A stretch of DNA of 64,000 bases from SB15 sp964639245 (GCA_964639245.1 CAZXCU010000007.1:1-64000), one strand, 5' to 3'; counted from the first letter of the stretch, positions 24,614 to 33,583 are shown. The notes: generated by a model not told the origin, from the sequence alone. Made by a program: numbers and translations.

Positions 24614-25696
24614 ATGTGCTTCAAAAACCTATTAAAAATGACGGTGTGTATATTGATTGCGACTTCGTTTATAGGAGTGGGAAGATATTCCTCAGCTAGG
24701 GTTGCACTTCAATCTTCTACCATGGAGTTAACTTTATTAGAAACCCTTGAGGATCCTAATTACCCCGTTGATATTGCTTGGTCATATGACGCTGAGTTTT
24801 TAGCATCAATAGACCATACGGGCATAGCCACTGTAAGGAGCGCCATCAATTGGAATATTTTAACCACATTTGATTGCGGACCCGGTTACGAAAGACTTGC
24901 GTGGTCTCCAAATCAATCAGTCTTAGCAATTGGATGTCATTTGGACAGCCCTATGATAATTGAAACCATTAATAGTGAGCTAACTATCGTCAAATTGAAC
25001 TCCGAATATGATTCACCGAGCTGGTCAGAAGATGGGAGTCAAATTGCCGTTCCTCAACATGATGGTACTATCACTATATTAAACTCATCATTTCAGCTAT
25101 TGATGACTTTAGGAGAACCTATTCCGCCTGATCCAATATACGGCATTATTAAAGTGAATTACTATAGTTTTAGTTGGTCGCCCTCAAATGATTACTTGGC
25201 TTCATTTGAGGAACTACAGGCACATGGCATAACACTTTGGGATTTAGACACGCAAGAACCAATTTACGATTTTACTGATGCGGTTGACATTCTTTGGTTG
25301 CAAGATGGCAATACCTTTACGGTGACTATCCAAAATGAAACCGCAAGTATTGGAGCAGTACAAACTTGGACGCTTTCCCCACTGCAAATGGTAACAGAAG
25401 TTTCTATCCCGTATGGAATTGGCACTACTATCGTAGAAGGCGCTGCCCCGACTCAATATCTTACTTTTTGCGAAGCTGGAGAGCCTTTAAGTTTATATGA
25501 TACGGCAACATCACAACATGTTACTCTAATTGCGCCTTCACCAGAGATGATTTCCTGTCCCATTGCTGATGTCGCTTGGTCAGCCAATTCTTTACTAGCA
25601 ATTGCCAGAGGTAAGGTAATTAGCATTTGGGGAATTAATTTACCTACCGCGTGTGATACGACCCAAAATCACCACGGATGTCACTATTTGCAGTGA
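24614..25696 (+). CDS. Secreted WD40-like protein, A+T-rich island, first
   Basis: 360 residues. N-terminal hydrophobic segment (LLKMTVCILIATSFIGVG) suggests export. Propeller phrases recur: VDIAWSYDAEFLASIDHTG, RLAWSPNQSVLAIG, SWSEDGSQIAVPQHDG, SWSPSNDYLASFE, DVAWSANSLLAIARG. Codons are distinctly A/T-rich compared with the genes on either side. A weaker paralogue follows at 25862, and a repeat of the ridA 3' end separates them. A structural or binding role is inferred. Confidence 0.72.
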   Translation: MCFKNLLKMTVCILIATSFIGVGRYSSARVALQSSTMELTLLETLEDPNYPVDIAWSYDAEFLASIDHTGIATVRSAINWNILTTFDCGPGYERLAWSPNQSVLAIGCHLDSPMIIETINSELTIVKLNSEYDSPSWSEDGSQIAVPQHDGTITILNSSFQLLMTLGEPIPPDPIYGIIKVNYYSFSWSPSNDYLASFEELQAHGITLWDLDTQEPIYDFTDAVDILWLQDGNTFTVTIQNETASIGAVQTWTLSPLQMVTEVSIPYGIGTTIVEGAAPTQYLTFCEAGEPLSLYDTATSQHVTLIAPSPEMISCPIADVAWSANSLLAIARGKVISIWGINLPTACDTTQNHHGCHYLQ

Positions 25697-25701
25697 GGAT
25701 G

Positions 25702-25772
25702 GTGCAAGGCACAACCCCCGAAGCGGATTAAAGGGCGGCGATGGCTTCAATCAAAAAGCCGTAATGCAAATT
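25702..25772. repeat. Duplicated 3' end of the ridA gene
   Basis: Matches 26777-26853 over about 70 bp apart from a 6-bp gap and scattered changes. The 3' copy spans the end of the second WD40 gene and the last codons of ridA. The two direct repeats flank the second WD40 gene. Confidence 0.8.
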
Positions 25773-25861
25773 TAAGGTCAGATGCTTTTGCAGCGCAAGT
25801 TCGCCTCTCCTCGCTATGATACAGTTTTGCGGGGACAGATTAAGTCAGGATAAAGGCTAAA

Positions 25862-26797
25862 ATGAAACTCATATCGTACTTTTGCATACTGTTAACTGTC
25901 TCTTTATTAATAGTTCCCTACTCACATGCACAAGTTAGTCATGAGCAGATATATGATGTGAGTTGGCATCCCAATTCACAAACTTTGGCTATTGCTAACG
26001 AAACTGGGATTACACTATATGACGCAAATCTAAATAGTGTGGGTCAGTTAAATCTAGGCGGAGATGTTATTGAATGGAATAGTAATGGTAGTCAACTTGC
26101 TGCTATTGGTCAATTAAGGATAATTATCTTTGATATGTCGACAGGTCAGCAACTGCTGACAATAGATCGAGACTCGTTAAATTTCGCCAGCGATTGGCAT
26201 CTTATTAATAATCAGCTTGCTGTTGCCGATTATGATTCTGTCCAAATTTGGAACACCCAAAATGGGCAGATATTGAAAGATTTGCAAACTCCTACAAACA
26301 ACTTTGGAATAAACTCAATAGCATGGCATCCTAATGGGCTATTTCTCGCTGTTGCCAGCAACGATCTATTCCTTCGTATATGGGATACTACTACGGATCA
26401 AGTAGTCGCTACAATTAATCAAACCACTGCGGCTCTTTCCATAGCGTGGAGTCCTAATGGTAATCAAATTGCAATTGCCGATGGAAAAGATGTAAAAATA
26501 TACAACACTACAACGTTACAACTTAACGAGACTTTAACTGGTCATACATCAGACATTCGTAAGATTGAATGGGTATCTGCTGGTTTAGTAAGCATAAGTT
26601 ACGACCAGACTATCCGTACTTGGAACACTACCAGTGGAGAAACAATAAAAACTATTTCTAGTTCTGAAATCTTGGATTCTATGGCACTAAATTCTGATGG
26701 ATCTCAATTAGCTTATTGGGATGTCACATCAAACTTATATTTCGTCAATCCATTTGAGATAAACTGTTTTAACACCGTGCAAGGCACAAATCCCTAA
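25862..26797 (+). CDS. Secreted WD40-repeat protein, A+T-rich island, second
   Basis: 311 residues with signal peptide (CILLTVSLLIVPYSHAQ). About five propeller blades: VSWHPNSQTLAIANETG, IEWNSNGSQLAAIG, IAWHPNGLFLAVASNDLFLR, IAWSPNGNQIAIADGKD, LTGHTSDIRKIEWVSAG. It is A+T rich like its upstream paralogue. Its final codons (NTVQGTNP) come from the repeat shared with 25702-25772, so the gene arrived or was duplicated together with the ridA end. Confidence 0.78.
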   Translation: MKLISYFCILLTVSLLIVPYSHAQVSHEQIYDVSWHPNSQTLAIANETGITLYDANLNSVGQLNLGGDVIEWNSNGSQLAAIGQLRIIIFDMSTGQQLLTIDRDSLNFASDWHLINNQLAVADYDSVQIWNTQNGQILKDLQTPTNNFGINSIAWHPNGLFLAVASNDLFLRIWDTTTDQVVATINQTTAALSIAWSPNGNQIAIADGKDVKIYNTTTLQLNETLTGHTSDIRKIEWVSAGLVSISYDQTIRTWNTTSGETIKTISSSEILDSMALNSDGSQLAYWDVTSNLYFVNPFEINCFNTVQGTNP

Positions 26798-26802
26798 GCA
26801 GA

Positions 26803-27177
26803 TTAAAGGACGGCGATGGCTTCAATCTCAATCAAAAAGCCGTAATGCAAATTCCCCACCGGAATCACCGCCCGCGCCGGACGATGTTCCCCGAAAAATT
26901 GAGCATACACCGCGTTGACCTGTCCCCATAATTCAATGTCGCTGATGTACACGGTGGTTTTGAGAACTTTCGTAAGATCGCTGCCGGCGGCCTGTAAAAT
27001 CGCAGCGACATTTTTGAGTGCCTGTTCGGTCTGTTCCTCAATCGAACCCGTTTTGCGTTCGCCCGTGTGCGGCTCAATCGCCAACTGCCCCGCCACAAAC
27101 ACCAGACCGTTATGCACCACCGCCTGAGAATAATGTCCGGCGGGTTGGGGTGCATCGGGGGTTAAGATGAAGTCCAT
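26803..27177 (-). CDS. ridA: RidA family enamine/imine deaminase
   Basis: 124 residues, the normal trimer-forming length. HYSQAV, VFVAGQLAI, LKTTVYISDIELWGQVN, RPARAVIPVGNL with catalytic Arg102, and IEIEAIAVL with Glu118. RidA hydrolyses reactive 2-aminoacrylate released by PLP enzymes. The gene lies 23 bp after an asparaginase-like gene on the same strand, suggesting an amino-acid nitrogen unit. A copy of its 3' end lies at 25702-25772. Confidence 0.9.
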   Translation of the reverse strand: MDFILTPDAPQPAGHYSQAVVHNGLVFVAGQLAIEPHTGERKTGSIEEQTEQALKNVAAILQAAGSDLTKVLKTTVYISDIELWGQVNAVYAQFFGEHRPARAVIPVGNLHYGFLIEIEAIAVL

Positions 27178-27200
27178 GTCATTTTCCTCACTGACTATTT

Positions 27201-27686
27201 TTATGGCACATACTCAAACTGGTCTAAATCAGTATTTTTGCGGACGTAACGCGGGTCGAAAATCTGCCCATTCATCACCACATACACCCCTTCCGCTAGA
27301 ATTTGCACCGCCGCCATCGCAAACCCGATGTTAAACACCGCATCGGAATATTTAAACGCGGCGGGTTGCAGCGCTCCGGTGAGGACAATCGTTTTTCCCT
27401 CAATCGGCAGCAGCGCAATCGCCGTATTAATCAGCGTGTCCGTGCCGTGCGTGATGACAATTTGCTCATGGGGAGTCGCCTGCACCCGTTCGACGAGGTA
27501 TTCACGGTCTTCATCGCTGATAGCGAGGCTGTCCTTGCGAAAAACCGATTCAATTTCATACGGGGTGGTGACGTTGGCATCTTGCAAAATGAACCCGATT
27601 TGCGGGTCACCGACGATAAAATCACTGAATTTGGTCGAGTAAAGTTTATCAATCGAGCCGCCCGTGGTGAAAATTTTGATGGTCAT
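27201..27686 (-). CDS. Single-domain asparaginase-like protein
   Basis: 161 residues, only the N-terminal domain of type I/II asparaginases. TTGGSIDK (7-14) carries the first catalytic Thr, and ITHGTDTLINTA the second Thr-Asp pair. VLTGALQPA and NIGFAMAAVQ follow, as in asparaginases, but the C-terminal domain that completes the dimer site is absent. It may still be a small amidohydrolase; activity on asparagine is uncertain. Grouped with ridA. Confidence 0.72.
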   Translation of the reverse strand: MTIKIFTTGGSIDKLYSTKFSDFIVGDPQIGFILQDANVTTPYEIESVFRKDSLAISDEDREYLVERVQATPHEQIVITHGTDTLINTAIALLPIEGKTIVLTGALQPAAFKYSDAVFNIGFAMAAVQILAEGVYVVMNGQIFDPRYVRKNTDLDQFEYVP

Positions 27687-27749
27687 TGCGTCTTCATCTT
27701 TCCTCTGCCGTATTCAGTATAATCGAAATTTGTAGGGGTGGGCAAAATT

Positions 27750-28646
27750 TCATCCGGCGCTACCCACCAGCAGCAACCCCGCAAACATGACTCCCGCCCC
27801 TGTTAATCGGCGGGTCAGCGCATCGCGGCTGAGGTCGGTTTGAAACACCGCAGGCAGCACAAACGCCAGCAGTGCCGCCAGCCCAATCGCAAAAAACACC
27901 TGTGTACTGGACAGCACATTGACCAGCGCCACCGGTCCCAATGTCACCGCCAGCAGCTTAAACAATTTTGCCCCCACAAACGCGGTTTCATTGGCAAAAA
28001 TCAGCGCAAATGCAGCTGGACGCACATGGGCAAGATTTTCATAAAAAGCGCGGCGAATCGGCGGAATCGCGTACAAAAACACCCCACCGAGCGCGATTCC
28101 CCAGCTTTCAAACACCACCAGATGCCCGAAAGGATAATCGGCGGACACAAATTTAAACAGCACTTCGGACAGCGCCCAGATCGAAACCCCACCCAAGACC
28201 ATCCAGAAGGCAGGCGACAGGCGAAATGTCCCCGGTTGCCACGAGAGCGCAATCGTTGGCAGCAAAATCAACCAGAATCCGCCGAACTGCTGCGCCGAGA
28301 TCACTTCGCCAAGTAGGACATATGCCAGAATCAGCGCGATAATCGGTTGGAGTTGCAGCAACACAATCACGGTACTCGGTTCTTCACGGGCAATTGCCGC
28401 AAAGTACAGCGTGAAGCCCCACACACTGATGACTCCGGTAAACAAAATCAGCGCGGCATCTTCGGCGGGCAGCGTGGCAAACCCCGTCAAAATCCAAGCG
28501 GCTGTGCCAAAAGTACCCGCCACCATCGCGCTAAAAATCGGCATCCCCAGGTAATTTTTGATTTCCCGTTCGAGGATGTACTTGTCTAAAAAATTGATGC
28601 CTGTCAGCAGCAAGGGAGAAAGAATCGCGTAAAATATCCAGTTCAT
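27750..28646 (-). CDS. EamA/DMT superfamily transporter
   Basis: 298 residues with ten hydrophobic helices in two five-helix EamA repeats. Typical phrases are AREEPSTVIVLLQLQPIIALILAYVLLGE at the end of repeat one and LVNVLSSTQVFFAIGLAALL in repeat two. The family moves amino acids, nucleotide sugars or other metabolites. No partner gene indicates the substrate. Confidence 0.82.
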   Translation of the reverse strand: MNWIFYAILSPLLLTGINFLDKYILEREIKNYLGMPIFSAMVAGTFGTAAWILTGFATLPAEDAALILFTGVISVWGFTLYFAAIAREEPSTVIVLLQLQPIIALILAYVLLGEVISAQQFGGFWLILLPTIALSWQPGTFRLSPAFWMVLGGVSIWALSEVLFKFVSADYPFGHLVVFESWGIALGGVFLYAIPPIRRAFYENLAHVRPAAFALIFANETAFVGAKLFKLLAVTLGPVALVNVLSSTQVFFAIGLAALLAFVLPAVFQTDLSRDALTRRLTGAGVMFAGLLLVGSAG

Positions 28647-28765
28647 GGGAAAACTATACGGGTTTCTCCATCAAAACTCCAGTTCCATATCAGTCCAATG
28701 CAGGATACCCAATTTCTTTCCTGATGGTTTAATCCAAACATTGAACCAACGGGAGAGATTTTTCA

Positions 28766-29071
28766 ATGGACATCAACGAACGGGATTTTCCCAACAAAAA
28801 TGAAATTTTGGCGCTGTTGCTAGCGTTTTTGCCGTTCATCTGCAATTTCAGCGAAACCACCCGCGAAACGGTCAATGGACGGGTGGTGAATGAAAGCACG
28901 ATTGATTATGCGGATATTATATTGGGAGCGCTGGCAGTGCTGGCAGGTTTGGCATTGGCGCGATTGTTCCCCACCTACAGCGCCGATACCCGTTTGAAAC
29001 ATACAGGTATTTTTTTGCTGGTGATTGCGGTGGGAATTTTTCAGGTGGTGCGCGGCGCGGGAATGCTTTAA
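28766..29071 (+). CDS. Small membrane protein of unknown function
   Basis: 101 residues with three hydrophobic stretches (ILALLLAFLPFICNF, YADIILGALAVLAGLALARLF, TGIFLLVIAVGIFQVVRG) and a short charged linker (SETTRETVNGRVVNESTID). No recognised family. It is convergent with the following minus-strand gene and overlaps its stop by 4 bp. Ribosome site GGGAGAG upstream of ATG 28766. Confidence 0.6.
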   Translation: MDINERDFPNKNEILALLLAFLPFICNFSETTRETVNGRVVNESTIDYADIILGALAVLAGLALARLFPTYSADTRLKHTGIFLLVIAVGIFQVVRGAGML

Positions 29072-29754
29072 TGAATCCATGTGGTCGCATCATCCATGGG
29101 TGGGGGCAATTTTTCGGCAGAAATTAACCACAAATAGGATGCCACAATAATAGCAATTGTCGAAATAACGGGCAGCGCCATAATCACACGGTAGGCGGGT
29201 AAATCGGGGTTGAATCCTGCAACGCTCATGCCAAGTGCCAGCAGGGACAGCCCTAACAATCCTCTACCAGGCACAAATGGGCCAGTTCTGGCGCGGAGCG
29301 TGCCAAGCATCAACAAAGTCAGGGCGAGACTCATCATCAGATTGTAGAGGTTGAACCCCAAGGCCATCAGCCGAATCCATTGGGCTAATTCGGCGGGTGT
29401 CTCGGCATAGGTTTCTGCGTAATAAAACCCCACCCCGACCAACCCCGCCGATGCAAGCGAACCACTGAGCAGTAAACTCACACTCTGGCGAATCAGCAGG
29501 AAGTGTTCAGGGATGAACAGCGTACTATTCATCCCCGCATAAATCGCTCCCAAGATGAGGGGCGTACCCACCGTCACAATAAAAAACATGACCTGCCAGT
29601 GGGCGGTCAATTCGCGCCGGGGAGTCCCTTCAAAGGCACGCTCAAAATACAGGATGTCCAAATCGAACAAAGCACTGGTAATGAGCGCATTGGCGGCGGT
29701 GGCACCCGTCAAAAATCCGAGAATGGCGGTTCCCCGCCAGAGTGAGTGAATCAT
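29068..29754 (-). CDS. Polytopic membrane protein co-transcribed with fused ABC permease
   Basis: 228 residues, six or seven membrane helices, no known motif. It begins inside the end of the permease gene (ATGA overlap) and so is expressed with it. It may be an accessory subunit, but nothing in the sequence proves that. Confidence 0.6.
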   Translation of the reverse strand: MIHSLWRGTAILGFLTGATAANALITSALFDLDILYFERAFEGTPRRELTAHWQVMFFIVTVGTPLILGAIYAGMNSTLFIPEHFLLIRQSVSLLLSGSLASAGLVGVGFYYAETYAETPAELAQWIRLMALGFNLYNLMMSLALTLLMLGTLRARTGPFVPGRGLLGLSLLALGMSVAGFNPDLPAYRVIMALPVISTIAIIVASYLWLISAEKLPPPMDDATTWIH

Positions 29755-31628
29755 GCTTCCACAATCTGCCCTTCTGCAAGCGGTCTTTCGTTGCGTTCGC
29801 GGCGTTCCGGCGCAAGAAAATCAAACGAATCGCGGATCCGTTCGGCAATCACGAACAAACTCCACAGCGTAACCACCAACATCACCCCCGGCCAGGTGAT
29901 TAAATGCGGCGCTTTAGTGAAATACTGGTTGGAGTCGGTCAGCATATTGCCCCACGACGGGTCGGGCGGACGGACTCCCACGCCCAAAAAGCTCAGACTG
30001 GCTTCCAAAACGAGGGCGGTGGCGGTGGCGTAAATCAGTCCAAAAGCCGCCGTGATCATTCCCCCCAGCAAAAACCGTGTAATAAATTCGTTCATGTCCG
30101 TTTGATACAATTTATCCACGATGGCATGGCGAATATCACGCACTTTGGCACGCACAATCGGCACAAGCGCAGGCCAACTGACCAACCCCAGCAGCACGGC
30201 CAGTTCGCCTTTGCTTTCTGGCAGGGTTGCCAGCACCCATACCATCGCTAAGAGCAGCATCGGCACACTCTGGAAAGTCAACACGGCAAGATTCACCCCG
30301 AAATTAAACGGTTTGGCAAAATGTCCCCCGAAAACCCCACCGACTATCCCGAAAACCCACGCGATCCCCACCGCGATAAACGCCGCCCGTACCGCGATTC
30401 CGAGTGAGTTGCGCCCCGCGTGCAGCAAACGCACAAACTGGTCACGCCCCAGATTATCCGTCCCTAAGCGATGGTCATTCTCGCCGGGTTTGAGAAATCC
30501 TTCGGAGAGATTGGTCTGGTTGGGGTTTTGGTCGGTGAGAGTATCGGCACCAAGGGAGACAAAAATTACCCCTGCCAGTAGAATCACCGCCAGCACCACC
30601 AATAGATTGGCGATAATTTGCGCGGCAAGGGGTCTGGTAAGCCGCTGACGGGCTTGTGCTTCCGCCACGCCCTGTAAATAAGGCTGATTCGTGACCACAT
30701 ACCCCTGAATTTTTTCCCCGAACAGCAGATCCAGCAGCGCTTGAATCACACCGAATCCAAAATGCGCCCCGATAACCCATAAGGTCATGGTGACGATTAC
30801 GCCTGTCAACAGAGGATAATCGGCTTGAATCGCGGCTTGGCTGGCTAGGCGGGCTAGGCCGGGCCATGCAAAGATGGTTTCGACCAGCAGCAGCCCACTG
30901 AGGAGACTGGCGTATAGACTGGCAAATCCGATGGCGGGAAAACGAATCACACTGCTTAAAATTACGAGGGGGGTAATTTTTTCATAATCCACGATAGCAC
31001 CGCGCACAGACAGCGCCACCGATGCCGACAAAAATACGGTTAAACTCACTATTGGCATGAATAAATGGTCAAAATCAGCGTTACATTCACTGGAGGTCAG
31101 GCTGAGATTGCAACGCCCGCCGAGGGGATACAAGTCGCGTTCCACCCCCAATTGATAAATCAACATCAGCGCCAACCAGAAGATCGGAATCGCCACACCG
31201 ACAAGCACAAGGGGACGCAGCAACTGGTCAATGAAACCAAAGCGAACTGCCCCTAACAACCCGCCGAGAATGCTGCCGAAAACCAGACTCAGCAGCAGCG
31301 CAGGCAGCAGCAGTTCAACCGTCGCGCTGGTACGTTCCTCAATCATTTCTTGCACCGGACGACGTGCCGCAAACGACACACCAAAATCATCTGCCAGCAC
31401 CCCGTCGGACTCCCCATCCCCCAGCAGCCATTCCTGATAGCGCGTCAGAAACGAGTTCGACTCTTCCGTCTCCGGTGGCAAGGGTTGACGCGGGTCAACC
31501 AAAAAGGCTTGTCCGGGCAAGGCATCCAGCAGTGCAAAAATCAGCAAGGTGCTTGTAAAAACAAGGAGGATGGATTGGATGAAGCGGTAAAAAATGAAAA
31601 GAAAAAATCGCACGACAGGATGATTCAT
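29751..31628 (-). CDS. Fused DppB-DppC type ABC transporter permease
   Basis: 625 residues, twice the usual length. The N-terminal half (about 1-315) is a DppB/OppB permease: FIQSILLVFTSTLLIFALLDALPG, then ELLLPALLLSLVFGSILGG and a cytoplasmic EAA-like loop (SLYASLLSGLLLVETIFAWPGL). The C-terminal half is a DppC permease: HRLGTDNLGRDQFVRLLHAGRNSL, ALVPIVRAKVRDI, EASLSFLGVGVRPPDPSWGNML. Separate genes are the norm for oligopeptide/nickel importers. No ATPase or binding-protein gene is adjacent. Confidence 0.88.
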   Translation of the reverse strand: MNHPVVRFFLFIFYRFIQSILLVFTSTLLIFALLDALPGQAFLVDPRQPLPPETEESNSFLTRYQEWLLGDGESDGVLADDFGVSFAARRPVQEMIEERTSATVELLLPALLLSLVFGSILGGLLGAVRFGFIDQLLRPLVLVGVAIPIFWLALMLIYQLGVERDLYPLGGRCNLSLTSSECNADFDHLFMPIVSLTVFLSASVALSVRGAIVDYEKITPLVILSSVIRFPAIGFASLYASLLSGLLLVETIFAWPGLARLASQAAIQADYPLLTGVIVTMTLWVIGAHFGFGVIQALLDLLFGEKIQGYVVTNQPYLQGVAEAQARQRLTRPLAAQIIANLLVVLAVILLAGVIFVSLGADTLTDQNPNQTNLSEGFLKPGENDHRLGTDNLGRDQFVRLLHAGRNSLGIAVRAAFIAVGIAWVFGIVGGVFGGHFAKPFNFGVNLAVLTFQSVPMLLLAMVWVLATLPESKGELAVLLGLVSWPALVPIVRAKVRDIRHAIVDKLYQTDMNEFITRFLLGGMITAAFGLIYATATALVLEASLSFLGVGVRPPDPSWGNMLTDSNQYFTKAPHLITWPGVMLVVTLWSLFVIAERIRDSFDFLAPERRERNERPLAEGQIVEA

Positions 31629-31724
31629 GATGAGCGCATTTCCTTAATTTTTGGTAAGGATAGCATAGCCAGAAACCGCCCGCCTGTCATGCACTAAAAG
31701 TCGGAAATCAAATGACTGGCATCA

Positions 31725-32162
31725 TCATGAAGTTCCTTGTAGCTGTTCGACAAGCTTGATATTTACCTGAAGGGGGATAGTACCTACCTCGATCCATTCT
31801 TGTGAGTCTAAATCTAAATAGGTTATACGAAATTGATATTCGCCACTACCTCTGAGTGGAAAACCAAAAAGGAAAAGTCGACTTCTAAACCTTTTAAAAT
31901 TGGTTAAATCTATAACGACACTCGCTTCAAGTAAAGTTTCTCCCTCTGGAGATGTGAGGATTACTTTTTCTTCTCCGCGATAAGGTTTTTCGTCAGATAA
32001 TAACCGCCAAATAGATACAATATGTAATTCAATAGGGATAATATTTAATTCATCGGAAATAGATTCTATTCCTATTTCTTCCACAATATTAAAGAGGCTT
32101 AGACGGTTGGACTCATTGTCCACAGAACTGCCATTACAAAGTATACTCCATAAGTGCTGCAT
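31725..32162 (-). CDS. DUF6941-like beta protein, third gene of an A+T-rich cassette
   Basis: 145 residues, predicted beta sandwich: LWSILCNGSSVDNESNRLSLFNIVEEI, then alternating strands (IPIELHIVSIWRLL, EEKVILTSPEGETLLEAS, YQFRITYLDLDSQEWIEVGTIP). The opening resembles DUF6941 proteins, cytoplasmic proteins of unknown role in diverse bacteria. Start and stop overlap the previous gene, so the three genes at 31725-33231 are one operon. This gene has no counterpart beside the second cassette copy at 44.2 kb. Confidence 0.55.
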   Translation of the reverse strand: MQHLWSILCNGSSVDNESNRLSLFNIVEEIGIESISDELNIIPIELHIVSIWRLLSDEKPYRGEEKVILTSPEGETLLEASVVIDLTNFKRFRSRLFLFGFPLRGSGEYQFRITYLDLDSQEWIEVGTIPLQVNIKLVEQLQGTS

Positions 32163-32719
32163 TATGACACCTTTACAATTAAGTTCTGTTTCAAAGTAGA
32201 AGTAGTGACATATTGTTTATTTCTTTTGACTGCCTCATTAGTTGAAACAGCTTTCCAATCTATAATAGATGCTGATATGGTCTTATCCGATGTTTGTGTT
32301 CCACGTTGGCTAAGATTGATTTCCAAAACAGGGGATGTGGACGAATTTTCATGCAGCAATAAAGTTTTTTGAAGTTTTTCTGCCGCAAATCTTGTCCAAA
32401 ATAGACCATCAGCACTAAAAGATAAAACTTCTTTAGCCATTTCTGGAAAGGTTTCTATCAAAGCTAAGAGATACACCGCAATTGCTACATCATGGGGATG
32501 AGCAAAATTAGTATCCCCTCTTTGCTTGAGTAGATAAAAAGCACGAGTAGCAACTTGCTTTGCAGTCACTTCTTGCTCTTGAGCAATTTTGTCAAGCAAA
32601 TCCCAATATATCTGCTTATTGCGTAAAAAACGCTCAAAGATTTTGAAACCACTTGCAAGACTCATTTGGTTTTCAAAATTTATACTCTCAATGTGAGAGA
32701 AAATTTCTACGCTTTTCAT
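32162..32719 (-). CDS. Helical partner protein of the Cys/His cassette, copy A
   Basis: 185 residues. The N-terminal two-thirds is helical, with a core NFAHPHDVAIAVYLLALIETFPEMAKE...LFWTRFAAEKL that aligns with the protein at 44668-45051 (NFLHAHDAALAAYLYAL...LFWTHRLAQQI). The shared HxHDxAxAxYLxAL and LFWTxxxA motifs look functional. A 60-residue Ser/Thr-rich C-terminal tail is unique to this copy. Its start overlaps the upstream Cys/His gene by 4 bp. Not assigned to any family I know. Confidence 0.65.
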   Translation of the reverse strand: MKSVEIFSHIESINFENQMSLASGFKIFERFLRNKQIYWDLLDKIAQEQEVTAKQVATRAFYLLKQRGDTNFAHPHDVAIAVYLLALIETFPEMAKEVLSFSADGLFWTRFAAEKLQKTLLLHENSSTSPVLEINLSQRGTQTSDKTISASIIDWKAVSTNEAVKRNKQYVTTSTLKQNLIVKVS

Positions 32720-33231
32720 GGCATAAACCTTTCAGACCAATACTCGATTTCAGTTCCCTCTAAGTAGCCTAGTGGGACATTTTCAGGGAGATGAATATAC
32801 TCACCTGTTTGACCCCATTTGCTAAGAACGTGAAACTGAATGATACCTGTCTTATCAACAAATCTACCTAAAACTATCCCGATATGACAAACTTCGCGTG
32901 AGCTTTTAATACGATAGATAATGATATCGCCAGCTAACACGGTGGTTGGTTCAATTTTTTTGTAGCCATCATCACGCAATATTTTATCTACGTACTCCAC
33001 ATCAATAAAAGTTCTGCGTGTACCAAACACCATCCCCACACAGTTATAAGTATGGCTAAGTGACCTTAATTCCGCAAAGTTCTCATATTGTTTATGCAAA
33101 TCTTGTCTCAAGGCTTTCGCTTTAAATTCGGGGATTTCATCCTTTTGTACATTTGGTATATCCCATCCTTTTTTTGTTGCAAGTGCAATACCACTAGAAT
33201 CTTTTCTGATAGGTGAACTCAAAAGCACCAT
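32716..33231 (-). CDS. Papain/NlpC-P60-like Cys-His protein, cassette copy A
   Basis: 171 residues. YNCVGMVFGTRRTFIDVEY holds Cys64; DGYKKI...LAGDIIIYR then CHIGIVLGR with His116, then HVLSKWGQTGEYIH. Cys in a helix start followed by GD(I/V)(I/V)xY and xHxGxV is the layout of NlpC/P60 and CHAP cysteine peptidases, though overall identity to those is low. The 170-residue protein at 44153-44665 is a clear homologue with both residues. It is the first gene of an A+T-rich operon beside the phage tail genes, without a signal peptide. Proteolytic or amidase activity is inferred. Confidence 0.65.
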   Translation of the reverse strand: MVLLSSPIRKDSSGIALATKKGWDIPNVQKDEIPEFKAKALRQDLHKQYENFAELRSLSHTYNCVGMVFGTRRTFIDVEYVDKILRDDGYKKIEPTTVLAGDIIIYRIKSSREVCHIGIVLGRFVDKTGIIQFHVLSKWGQTGEYIHLPENVPLGYLEGTEIEYWSERFMP

Positions 33232-33316
33232 ATCTTTATGATACTCTCTAATCTTAGTTCAAAAAGGTGACAACAAATAGTACCATAAATAGTTATCCTT
33301 TTCAATATAAGTATGA

Positions 33317-33339
33317 GGGCTGTTACCAGCCCCTTTTAT
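33317..33339. terminator. Hairpin between the tail-fibre genes and the cassette
   Basis: GGGCTG-ttac-CAGCCC with CCTTTTATT on the plus side. It closes the 3' end of the minus-strand tail genes, though the T-run is on the other strand. Confidence 0.45.
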
Positions 33340-33342
33340 TGC

Positions 33343-33582
33343 CTATACCCGAAACAATTTGAGCATCACAAAGCGGACACTCCGCGCCAGAATGACCAGC
33401 ATGGTACGGATAGCTTCGGTTTTTTGCCCCGCCGTCAACCCTGCCCAATTGTCGGTTAAGTCATTCAATGCTGCGTCGTACTGCTGCAAGGCGTTTTTGG
33501 CCTGCATTTTCTGGACGCGCACCTGCGAACGATGCTGCTTTTCAGCACTATCTGCGCTGGTTTTAATCGAAATTTGCGCCAT
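33343..33582 (-). CDS. Small tail-module protein, last gene
   Basis: 79 residues starting at ATG 33582, one base after the previous stop. N-terminal coiled-coil character (SAEKQHRSQVRVQKMQAKNALQQYDAAL) and a hydrophobic C-terminus (MLVILARSVRFVMLKLF). Position at the end of the tail operon would suit a chaperone or lysis-like accessory, but no homology supports either. Confidence 0.5.
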   Translation of the reverse strand: MAQISIKTSADSAEKQHRSQVRVQKMQAKNALQQYDAALNDLTDNWAGLTAGQKTEAIRTMLVILARSVRFVMLKLFRV

Positions 33583-33583
33583 G

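Noticed and set aside
27201..27686. Full-length type II asparaginase
   Set aside because: Only the N-terminal domain is present and the frame closes with a clean stop before the RidA gene; no second domain in any frame.
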